Source: Candidatus Uhrbacteria bacterium CG_4_9_14_3_um_filter_36_7
Lineage (GTDB): Bacteria; Patescibacteriota; Patescibacteriia; UBA9934; GWF2-40-263
DNA length: 8,871 nucleotides
Assembly: GCA_002791255.1 (NCBI GenBank)
Contig: PFWS01000060.1
Coordinates: 1-8,871, forward strand
Direction of reading: 5' to 3'
Made by a program: the position numbers and the translations under genes
The notes under the pieces: generated by a model
What the model was told of the DNA's origin: nothing
Seen by the model: only the letters and a program-made list of their open reading frames with translations
Database searches by the model: none
In this document: piece after piece, positions 1-4,987 of the stretch
Layout: each line of letters starts with the position of its first letter
Position numbering within the stretch: position 1 is the first letter of the stretch

Positions 1-1205
1 GGGAAAATAACTGCTGGTCGAATCAAATTTAATAGGTCAATCATGTTTTCCTCAAGACTGTGTTTGACACTTTCAGGAGTTTCATATCGCATCGAAAATC
101 GATGAATTACTTCTCTCTCAAACCAACCGTAGTGATAGATAGGAGCATCAGGAAAAGATTCAATACATTTTATAAATGTGTACCACATTTTTGCCTCTTC
201 CTCTGGTTTCTTTGCGATAAAACCATGATACTTAAGTTTATTTTTCTGGTTTACAAGCAGTCCAAACAGATAATCGAAATCCCGTAATGGATCACTTTCA
301 ATATCAAAATAAAGTTCAACAGAACTTTCTTTAAAAAAAATCGCTTGTTTTATAATATATTCACCAGAAGTTAAAGCTTTTGCTTGATCACGAAGCCAAA
401 ACAAACGTTCTTTTTCAAAAAATGGACATTGCTTCTTAATCTTTGCATCAGAGTAAGTGGCAAGATCGCGAACACTTTCAATTCCACATTTTTTAAACAA
501 AGCAATCTCTTCTCGCCAAATATGATTAAGTAATGATAAATCCGAATATAATTGACTTTCTTCTTTACAAATAGAAAACCATGGAGATTGTTTACAACCA
601 GAAGTAAGAAAATGTGCTGGTTTATCTCCGGCTAAAATACGTTCAATCTCATGAAGAGTTAATTTATAACTTGTTTCAAATGATTCAATCAAATAGGAAA
701 GCAAAACACGATCAGGTGTCATGATGTATCCTTGTAAAGGTTTTATACCCTGAATCTGTTCTAAAAGTTCTGCATAAAAACACCCTTGAAATTTATAATC
801 ATTTCGTAATGTTCTAGATCGTTTGATATCAGCGGCAACATAATAATAATCTCCTAATCGTGATTTTCCTTCCACCTTTTCTAAAATATCTGGATGACCA
901 ATCCAATGTCCATATAAAAGAGCCCCATGGAAAATGGTCTGGTGACCTTCTCGCATCGCCTTTAAGGTTTCTTCAAAGGCTTTTTCTGGATCTTCTATTT
1001 CAATTTCAATAAGATCAAGACGATCACCAAGAACCTCTCTTTGTTTTTCTATAAGAAGTCCATCATCAATTAGCTGCTCTTGTAGTGGTTGAATCATCTT
1101 CTCTTCATCTGTATGTGCTTTATGGTAAATCCAATTTGGACATTTTAAATAATGAAAAAATGTCTTTTCGCTAATAATTCGATGTTTAAGATCAGATGAC
1201 TCCAT
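1..1205 (-). CDS. TM0106-family RecB-like nuclease with RNase H-like exonuclease domain (3' end off window)
   Basis: The minus frame stays open for 401 codons from an ATG at 1205 to the window edge, so the C-terminus is missing. Residues about 10-215 resemble a Cas4/RecB PD-(D/E)XK nuclease: an N-terminal Cys (C22 in KCPNW), the metal-binding Asp of GHPD (D106), and the D-x-K of DIKRSR (D126, K128). A Cys pair at C204 and C213 (GCKQSPWFSIC) is followed by a helical region containing GIESVRDLA, typical of the TM0106 family. From about 297 a DEDD exonuclease-like domain begins with FDIES (D301, E303), then IYHYGWFERE (357-366) and MIDLLNLIRPA. Family members commonly continue, some into a Dna2-like helicase. 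As I recall the family, the Cys cluster has four members; here the second of the C-terminal trio appears to be Ser (S207), so an Fe-S cluster is doubtful. It probably acts on DNA or RNA ends in the cytoplasm; the true substrate is unknown. A promoter abuts the start codon. Confidence 0.85.
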   Translation of the reverse strand, partial: MESSDLKHRIISEKTFFHYLKCPNWIYHKAHTDEEKMIQPLQEQLIDDGLLIEKQREVLGDRLDLIEIEIEDPEKAFEETLKAMREGHQTIFHGALLYGHWIGHPDILEKVEGKSRLGDYYYVAADIKRSRTLRNDYKFQGCFYAELLEQIQGIKPLQGYIMTPDRVLLSYLIESFETSYKLTLHEIERILAGDKPAHFLTSGCKQSPWFSICKEESQLYSDLSLLNHIWREEIALFKKCGIESVRDLATYSDAKIKKQCPFFEKERLFWLRDQAKALTSGEYIIKQAIFFKESSVELYFDIESDPLRDFDYLFGLLVNQKNKLKYHGFIAKKPEEEAKMWYTFIKCIESFPDAPIYHYGWFEREVIHRFSMRYETPESVKHSLEENMIDLLNLIRPAVIF

Positions 1206-1223
1206 ACCTGCCTAGTATAACAT
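1206..1223 (-). promoter_or_regulatory. Extended -10 promoter of the nuclease gene, near-leaderless
   Basis: Read on the minus strand, 1222-1214 is TGTTATACT, an extended -10 element. Only 8 bases separate it from the ATG at 1205. With a normal 6-7 base discriminator the transcript would start 0-2 bases before the ATG, leaving no room for a ribosome binding site. No -35 is visible, because that position lies inside the upstream terminator. The block 1208-1223 is 15/16 identical to 3362-3377 in front of the metK-like gene. Confidence 0.6.
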
Positions 1224-1229
1224 TCAAAT

Positions 1230-1260
1230 AAAAAATACGGGAATCAATCCCGTATTTTTT
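1230..1260 (-). terminator. Rho-independent terminator after the cyclophilin gene
   Basis: A perfect 13-bp inverted repeat, AAAAAATACGGGA with TCCCGTATTTTTT, encloses a 5-base loop (1243-1247). On the minus strand the stem ends in a run of six T followed by ATTTG. It starts 6 bases after the cyclophilin stop codon (1267-1269). The T run on the other side is also good, so it can work in both directions, but both neighbouring genes are on the minus strand. It insulates the downstream nuclease, whose own promoter follows immediately. Confidence 0.9.
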
Positions 1261-1266
1261 CTTTTT

Positions 1267-1890
1267 TTATTTTGTTATAGAAGATTCTACTTGAACAGAG
1301 AGCATTTCATCCCCAATTTGAATCGCATCAACCACATCTATTCCTTCGATTACCCTACCGAAAATTGTGTAATTTTTTGGTAGAGGAGTATCAGCAAGCA
1401 TGATAAAAAATTGTGAGCCATTAGTATTTGGACCACGATTAGCCATAGCAACCATACCACGCTCATAGGTATGGCTATCCAAAAGTTCATCCTCAAAAGT
1501 ATATCCAGGCCCACCTGTTCCATTACCTTTAGGATCTCCGCCTTGAATCACAAACCCTTCTTCTCGACGATGGAAAATAATGCCATTATAAAATCCTTGA
1601 TTTACTAAATAAACAAAATTCGAAACAGTTTTTGGAGCTGTATCATCAAATAATTCAAAAACAATATCTCCTTTGGCGGTTTTTAATCGAATTTGTTTAT
1701 CCTTTATTTCTGTTTCTGAAAGAATACCAGGAAACTGAAGTGATAAAATTTTATTAGTTGTTGATGAACTATCCATAGAAGACGTTAGAGGAGATTCAAA
1801 TTGAATTTCTGGATCTTGTGTTTTTGAGCATCCAGCTCCAATAAAAATTAAAGCACCGACCATGATGGTTATAAAAAAAATAATACGCAT
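1267..1890 (-). CDS. Cyclophilin-type peptidyl-prolyl cis-trans isomerase, probable lipoprotein
   Basis: Peptidyl-prolyl isomerase of 207 residues that would help fold exported proteins outside the membrane. A hydrophobic signal (residues 3-19) leads to GAGC at 18-21, so C21 is the likely lipidation site. The lipobox is imperfect, with Gly at -3 where Leu/Val/Ile is usual. A short Ser-rich linker follows. The cyclophilin domain spans about 68-203: FHR with catalytic R108, GFVIQGGD (112-119), MANRGPNTNGSQFFI (149-163) and FGRVIEGIDVV (177-187). The position of human CypA W121 is Pro and that of H126 is Tyr, as I recall for many bacterial members, which suggests weak cyclosporin binding. The ATG at 1890 begins 2 bases after the stop of the upstream small membrane gene and has no Shine-Dalgarno, so the two are probably translated in a coupled fashion. 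A strong terminator follows. Confidence 0.93.
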   Translation of the reverse strand: MRIIFFITIMVGALIFIGAGCSKTQDPEIQFESPLTSSMDSSSTTNKILSLQFPGILSETEIKDKQIRLKTAKGDIVFELFDDTAPKTVSNFVYLVNQGFYNGIIFHRREEGFVIQGGDPKGNGTGGPGYTFEDELLDSHTYERGMVAMANRGPNTNGSQFFIMLADTPLPKNYTIFGRVIEGIDVVDAIQIGDEMLSVQVESSITK

Positions 1891-1892
1891 AA

Positions 1893-2240
1893 TTATTTAT
1901 GAAATACCATAGAATGTTCATTCGTTTGCTCATAAAAACTAATCACATCACGCTGTTTTTGAACTACTTCGGTTGCAATGAGCATAACAATTGAAAGCAA
2001 ACCAATCACTGTAAGCAAAAGCGAAATAAGAACAAGTGAGCTTCCTGTTGGCACTCGTTCGCAATTTGGACATTCAACATAAATGAGTGAAGGCGTGTGA
2101 ACCTTATGCGAATGCACTTCCTTTTTTTTAGATGATCGTTTCTTGCTTGTTTTGAGTACGTTTGATTTTGAGGCCAATGTTTTTTTGACTAAACGTTTTG
2201 GCTCCTTTGCTTGAAGTTCGATTTTTTTTTGTTTTGGCAT
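1893..2240 (-). CDS. Small Lys-rich single-span membrane protein with CPNC motif
   Basis: Hypothetical protein of 115 residues from the ATG at 2240; I recognise no family. Residues 1-48 are strongly basic (many Lys, with Ser/Thr), reminiscent in composition of histone H1-like tails. C57-P-N-C60 then precedes a hydrophobic span at about 67-89, and a polar tail of about 25 residues ends the protein. By the positive-inside rule the basic part should face the cytoplasm, where it could contact nucleic acid, ribosomes or lipid head groups; this is inference. One CxxC alone would need a partner for zinc binding. The start is odd: AGGAGG at 2247-2242 sits only 1 base before the ATG, too close to be a standard ribosome binding site. 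A TTG at 2252 would add MVGG and place this motif inside the gene. It probably forms a two-gene unit with the cyclophilin (gap of 2 bases). Confidence 0.72.
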   Translation of the reverse strand: MPKQKKIELQAKEPKRLVKKTLASKSNVLKTSKKRSSKKKEVHSHKVHTPSLIYVECPNCERVPTGSSLVLISLLLTVIGLLSIVMLIATEVVQKQRDVISFYEQTNEHSMVFHK

Positions 2241-2257
2241 ACCTCCTACCAATAAAA

Positions 2258-2273
2258 GAACGCGTAAGCGTTT
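2258..2273 (-). other. Short hairpin between the metK-like gene and the small membrane gene
   Basis: AACGC and GCGTT (2259-2263, 2268-2272) pair around a 4-base loop, with one extra G-T pair possible outside. On the minus strand the stem is followed by CTTTTATT, so it may be a weak terminator of the metK-like transcript. It may instead be a structure in the leader of the small membrane gene. On the plus strand the loop reads GTAA, a GNRA tetraloop. The stem is short and its function is uncertain. Confidence 0.35.
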
Positions 2274-2297
2274 ATATTAATTAAAAATGAGAAAATT

Positions 2298-2306
2298 ATT
2301 ATAACA
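2298..2306 (-). promoter_or_regulatory. Possible extended -10 promoter for the membrane protein-cyclophilin unit
   Basis: TGTTATAAT on the minus strand is a consensus extended -10 and overlaps the last codons and stop of the metK-like gene. A transcript would start near 2291, giving a leader of about 50 bases that contains the 2258-2273 hairpin. No clear -35 is seen. In AT-rich DNA a chance match is possible. Confidence 0.45.
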
Positions 2307-3342
2307 TATTTATTTCTTCCCAAGGAAATCCCTCACGACCGAATTGTCCATAAACTGATGCTGCTTCATAAAATGGTTGTTTTAAATGAAGAAATTCAAC
2401 AATTGCCTCAGTTCGAAAATCGTAATTTTCTTTTACAAATTTTGTAAGTTCCTCTTTGCTTTTGTTTTGTTTTCCAACAACTGGTCGCACCTCTATGATA
2501 GGTAATTCATTTAATACACCTGTATAAGTAAGGCAAATCATGACTGCATCTACCAAACCTTGAGCAACTAATTGTTTTGCCACATAACGTGCCATATAAG
2601 CTCCTGCGCGTTCGATTTGTTGTGGATCTCTTCCTGAAAGACTCACAGATCCACTTGGAATTAATCCTCCATAAAAATCAATATGGCTTGCGCGTCCACT
2701 CATTCCTCCTTGTAAAAAAAGACCGCCCTGAACAAATGATCCAAAAGGGTTAATAGCTATTTTGATTGATGATGATTTAAAAAAAGAAGAAAAAATATGA
2801 TCAAGAAAATATTTCTGAACCTCAAGCAAAGAGACAGTAGGAAGATGCTGAATAAAAAGTGTTATATGGGTCATAATTTGCCCATCCATAATCAATTGAA
2901 TTCTTCCGTCTGGACCAATCCAATGTAAACTTGGATCAATCTTGCGCAAATTATCTAAGCGTCGTGAAAGATCGTGAACATAGACAAGTGGTTTTGGTAA
3001 ATATTCCCGTGTTTCTCTGGTTGCATATCCATTCACAATAGCTAAATTAGACTTTTTATTTTTATACAATGAGTCTGAGACTTCATGAATATTAACAAAA
3101 ATTTCAACTTCATCTTGATAGCCAATTCGTTTATAAATATGTTTAGCAATTTCTGAAATATCAAAATCGGCTTTTGAATGAACTTCTCCACCAATCATAA
3201 ACATTCCTTGAGATCCTAGTACATGAAGATTTACGTGGGCATCTGGATCCCGACGCAAATATTCATCAACTAACCCATCAGCTATTTGATCACAAACTTT
3301 GTCAGGAAACCCTGATAAAAATGATTCGACACTTTTAATCAT
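2299..3342 (-). CDS. metK: Divergent S-adenosylmethionine synthetase (MetK) homologue with altered active site
   Basis: This 347-residue protein aligns end to end with methionine adenosyltransferase, which makes AdoMet from methionine and ATP, but is shorter than the usual 380-400. Fold-level matches are clear: FPDKVCDQIADG (12-23), GGEV, NGYATRET, INPFGSFVQGG, DFYGG, SGRDPQQIERAGAYMARYVAKQLV and YGQFGREGFPWE. Against E. coli MetK recalled from memory, key residues differ: GHPDK has Phe for catalytic H14, E42 is His, GAGDQG is gone (D118 aligns with Asn), the loop before it is about 15 residues shorter, K165 is Arg, D238 is Gln, K245 is Ala, K265 is Arg, K269 is Gln and D271 is Glu. D16, E55 and R244 remain. 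It may be inactive, changed in function, or a lineage-specific active form. The ATG at 3342 is preferred over the in-frame TTG at 3357 because SVES then lies near the N-terminus, as in MetK. Its promoter is at 3362-3377. Confidence 0.82.
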   Translation of the reverse strand: MIKSVESFLSGFPDKVCDQIADGLVDEYLRRDPDAHVNLHVLGSQGMFMIGGEVHSKADFDISEIAKHIYKRIGYQDEVEIFVNIHEVSDSLYKNKKSNLAIVNGYATRETREYLPKPLVYVHDLSRRLDNLRKIDPSLHWIGPDGRIQLIMDGQIMTHITLFIQHLPTVSLLEVQKYFLDHIFSSFFKSSSIKIAINPFGSFVQGGLFLQGGMSGRASHIDFYGGLIPSGSVSLSGRDPQQIERAGAYMARYVAKQLVAQGLVDAVMICLTYTGVLNELPIIEVRPVVGKQNKSKEELTKFVKENYDFRTEAIVEFLHLKQPFYEAASVYGQFGREGFPWEEINML

Positions 3343-3361
3343 AAAAAATATTAACAAGAAG

Positions 3362-3377
3362 CTGGCTAGTATAACAT
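3362..3377 (-). promoter_or_regulatory. Extended -10 promoter of the metK-like gene
   Basis: On the minus strand 3376-3368 reads TGTTATACT, an extended -10. The start would be near 3361, giving a leader of about 19 bases before the ATG at 3342, with no Shine-Dalgarno. The 16-base block differs by one base from 1208-1223 before the nuclease gene, and the match continues past the -10 into TAG(C/G)CAG. It is divergent from the lexA promoter. Confidence 0.6.
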
Positions 3378-3419
3378 AACTGACTTAAATCAAAATAAAA
3401 TCTTACATCAAAAAATAAG

Positions 3420-3428
3420 TTATCCACA
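3420..3428 (+). promoter_or_regulatory. Perfect DnaA box in the metK-like/lexA divergent region
   Basis: TTATCCACA matches the strong E. coli DnaA-box consensus (TTATNCACA) exactly. It lies between arms of a 7-bp inverted repeat, AAATAAG (3413-3419) and CTTATTT (3435-3441). It is about 30 bases upstream of the lexA -35 and about 47 bases upstream of the metK-like -10. No second box is seen, so this is not evidence of a replication origin. A transcriptional role for DnaA is possible, and so is chance. Confidence 0.45.
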
Positions 3429-3458
3429 ATTTAGCTTATTTCCTTTTATTTTTGCATC

Positions 3459-3487
3459 TTGCGTTCGGTTTTTGTTCGAATTATAAT
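3459..3487 (+). promoter_or_regulatory. lexA promoter (-35 TTGCGT, -10 TATAAT)
   Basis: TTGCGT at 3459-3464 and a perfect TATAAT at 3482-3487 are separated by 17 bases. The predicted start is near 3494, leaving a leader of about 20 bases before the ATG at 3515 with no Shine-Dalgarno. This is the only promoter in the window with both a plausible -35 and a consensus -10. Confidence 0.75.
3463..3477 (+). promoter_or_regulatory. Putative LexA operator, GTTC-N7-GTTC direct repeat
   Basis: GTTC at 3463-3466 and again at 3474-3477 are separated by exactly seven bases, so the repeats are 11 bp apart and lie on one face of the helix. This is the form of LexA box known from Alphaproteobacteria, not the palindromic CGAAC-N4-GTTCG of Firmicutes. 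It overlaps the end of the -35 and fills much of the spacer, where bound LexA would block RNA polymerase. An opposite half-site, CGAAC at 3500-3504, lies near the transcript start. I saw no matching repeat in the other intergenic regions. Autoregulation of lexA is the expected role. Confidence 0.6.
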
Positions 3488-3514
3488 ACAAACAAAATAC
3501 GAACATAAATACCT

Positions 3515-4144
3515 ATGACTTCTCTTACTAAAAAACAATCAGAAATATTCTCATTTCTAAAAACATATATTCAAGAGCACGGCTATGCTCCATCCTATCG
3601 AGAAATTGCAAAAGAATTTCATCTTTCTTCTGTTGCAACTATTCATCAATATATAAAAACCCTAGTTGAAAAAGGAATGGTTCAAATAGGAGAAGATGGT
3701 GAAGCGCGCTCTATTGAAATTAAAACATCAAAGACATTTTCATCTATACTACCTGCTCCAAGCCTCTATCTTCCTTTGTCAGGCCTTATTACCGCTGGAG
3801 AGCCTATTGAGGCTATGGAAGAAAAAGAAATGATTGCTATTCCGACAGATCTTATTATTGACGGAGGTAATTCGTATGTTCTTCGAGTAAAAGGCCGATC
3901 TATGATTGATGATGGGATATTAGATGGAGATCTTGTGATTATTGAACGTAATCCATCGCCTCAAAATGGTGATGTTGTTGTTGCTCTTCTTGATAATACT
4001 TTTGCTACACTTAAACGATTTTATCGGGAAAAAAATCATATTCGTCTACAACCAGCCAACCGCACAATGAACCCTATTTTTGTAAAAGATTGTATTGTAC
4101 AAGGTGTCGTTCGAGCTGTTATTCGAAAATTTCAACCTATTTAA
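3515..4144 (+). CDS. lexA: LexA, SOS-response repressor/autopeptidase
   Basis: Repressor of 209 residues, normal family length. Residues 1-70 form a winged helix-turn-helix domain beginning LTKKQSEIFSFLKTYI, with SYREIAKEFHLSSVATIHQYIKTL (27-50) as the helix-turn-helix. The C-terminal half is an S24 peptidase: cleavage site A94-G95 in ITAGEP, nucleophile S129 in VKGRSM and general base K167 in TLKRF. All are intact, so RecA-stimulated self-cleavage should work. It should repress DNA-damage genes and itself; a direct-repeat operator lies in its promoter. The recognition region looks closer to Firmicutes LexA than to the alphaproteobacterial type, yet the operator is of the latter form. The ATG at 3515 fits the promoter and the usual N-terminus. 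It is the only confidently identified plus-strand gene here and ends in its own terminator. Confidence 0.96.
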   Translation: MTSLTKKQSEIFSFLKTYIQEHGYAPSYREIAKEFHLSSVATIHQYIKTLVEKGMVQIGEDGEARSIEIKTSKTFSSILPAPSLYLPLSGLITAGEPIEAMEEKEMIAIPTDLIIDGGNSYVLRVKGRSMIDDGILDGDLVIIERNPSPQNGDVVVALLDNTFATLKRFYREKNHIRLQPANRTMNPIFVKDCIVQGVVRAVIRKFQPI

Positions 4145-4156
4145 TTAAGAGATCGG

Positions 4157-4205
4157 AACGGCTGGGGTTTCTAAAATTAACTCCCCTTCCCTGGCCGTTT
4201 CCTTT
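4157..4205 (+). terminator. Rho-independent terminator of lexA
   Basis: AACGGCTGGGG (4157-4167) pairs with CCCTGGCCGTT (4189-4199) over 11 bp, including two central G-T wobbles. The loop is about 21 bases and contains a further C-run that could pair instead. TTTCCTTTC follows. It begins 12 bases after the lexA stop. There is no U run on the opposite strand, so it probably serves lexA only. Confidence 0.7.
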
Positions 4206-4234
4206 CGACAAAAAATTTAAAAATAAATAAAAAT

Positions 4235-4396
4235 ATGTCTAGGACTATTTTACGTTATCATCGCCTAACACTAAGTGTTCTTGCAAATCGTCGACACCAA
4301 CAAATAAATCGATGGTATCGAACAATACGTATTCGCATAAGTCGTCGTCGAGCAAAACAATGGATTTATTTACGGATTTTCAAATACGCCTTCTAA
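4235..4396 (+). CDS. Small arginine-rich basic protein, 53 residues, hypothetical
   Basis: An ATG-to-TAA reading frame of 53 codons fills most of the stretch between the lexA terminator and the convergent membrane-protein gene, overlapping that gene's 3' end by 27 bases. The product has about 13 Arg plus several Lys and His and almost no acidic residues (no Asp or Glu seen), with aromatic and Ile/Leu residues interspersed: RWYRTIRIRISRRRAKQWIY at 26-45. Nearly all Arg codons are CGN, which is hard to explain by chance in AT-rich DNA. I recognise no family; it is not L34, L36 or another small ribosomal protein I know. Such composition suggests nucleic-acid or ribosome binding, but that is inference. 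There is no Shine-Dalgarno and no clear promoter (an A/T-only tract precedes it), so it may be non-coding. Confidence 0.42.
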   Translation: MSRTILRYHRLTLSVLANRRHQQINRWYRTIRIRISRRRAKQWIYLRIFKYAF

Positions 4397-4987
4397 AAAA
4401 TGGGTTGATGGCAAAGGATTTGCATCAAGTGGTTCTTGAGTAATAATAATTTTTTTATAATCAACAAGATTTTCTTTTAAATCAAGAGAAGAAGACCACT
4501 CAAAAGTAAATATCCCTTCGTTTATTTGAGAAAGTCTTCCAAGAGAAAAAAAATCAAAAGGGGATGGGCGTAGTAACCAGACTTCATAGGTAAACGCCTG
4601 TGTATCAATAGATGGAAGTTGTGCTTTAATAGAAATATTCATAGCAATAAGAGAGGTATTTTTGTTTTTAGGTTCTTCTAATGTATCTTCTAAACGTCCT
4701 GTATAACGCCGAGCTGTTCCAGAATTTCCAAAACCCATAAGATCAGAAAGTATAATTTCTTGGTCAAGAGATAAAGAAGATTTATTATCATTCGTTGAAT
4801 TAGGCACTGCTACGCTTAAAAATGAATTTGGTTCAGGTAAACTTGTTTTTCGAAACCACTTTACCATTACAAAAAATAAACTTAAAAAAATAACAAGCAC
4901 GGTTACTATTAATATAAATAACTTTGCCTTATCTGATGACCCTTTTTTTCGAAATGAAAAAGATTGATGATAATGAGATGTCTTCAT
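4370..4987 (-). CDS. Single-span membrane protein with RskA-like (anti-sigma-K C-terminal) outer domain
   Basis: Protein of 205 residues: a short basic cytoplasmic tail (1-22), one membrane helix (about 23-43), a linker of about 40 residues, then a beta-rich outer domain (about 88-203). Features of that domain, AQLPS, TYEVWLLRPS (133-142), SLGRL...GIFTFEW and IIITQEP.DANPLPS.HFLEG (180-200), resemble the C-terminal domain of RskA-type anti-sigma factors, with its YxxWL and xxxEPxGGSxxPTGxxxxxG pattern. The resemblance is from memory and moderate. No zinc-binding anti-sigma domain precedes the helix and no sigma factor is nearby, so a true anti-sigma role is unlikely. An envelope sensor or structural role is possible. 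The ATG at 4987 overlaps the UvrD stop as ATGA, so translation is coupled, and this is the last gene of the operon. Its 3' end overlaps the convergent small Arg-rich ORF. Confidence 0.75.
   Translation of the reverse strand: MKTSHYHQSFSFRKKGSSDKAKLFILIVTVLVIFLSLFFVMVKWFRKTSLPEPNSFLSVAVPNSTNDNKSSLSLDQEIILSDLMGFGNSGTARRYTGRLEDTLEEPKNKNTSLIAMNISIKAQLPSIDTQAFTYEVWLLRPSPFDFFSLGRLSQINEGIFTFEWSSSLDLKENLVDYKKIIITQEPLDANPLPSTHFLEGVFENP

Noticed and set aside
60..287. Plus-strand 75-codon open frame
   Set aside because: It lies wholly opposite the nuclease coding sequence, which has clear family motifs; the antisense frame has no recognisable features.
735..753. GTTC-N5-GTTC near 738-750 and GTTC-N4-GAAC near 314-325 as further LexA sites
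   Set aside because: Both are inside the nuclease coding sequence, and their spacing does not match the lexA promoter repeat.
3343..3514. Replication origin
   Set aside because: There is one DnaA box only, no box cluster, and no dnaA, dnaN or gyrB nearby.
4149..4158. AGATCGGAA resembling the start of a sequencing adapter
   Set aside because: Only nine bases match and the following bases diverge; the stretch belongs to the lexA terminator region.
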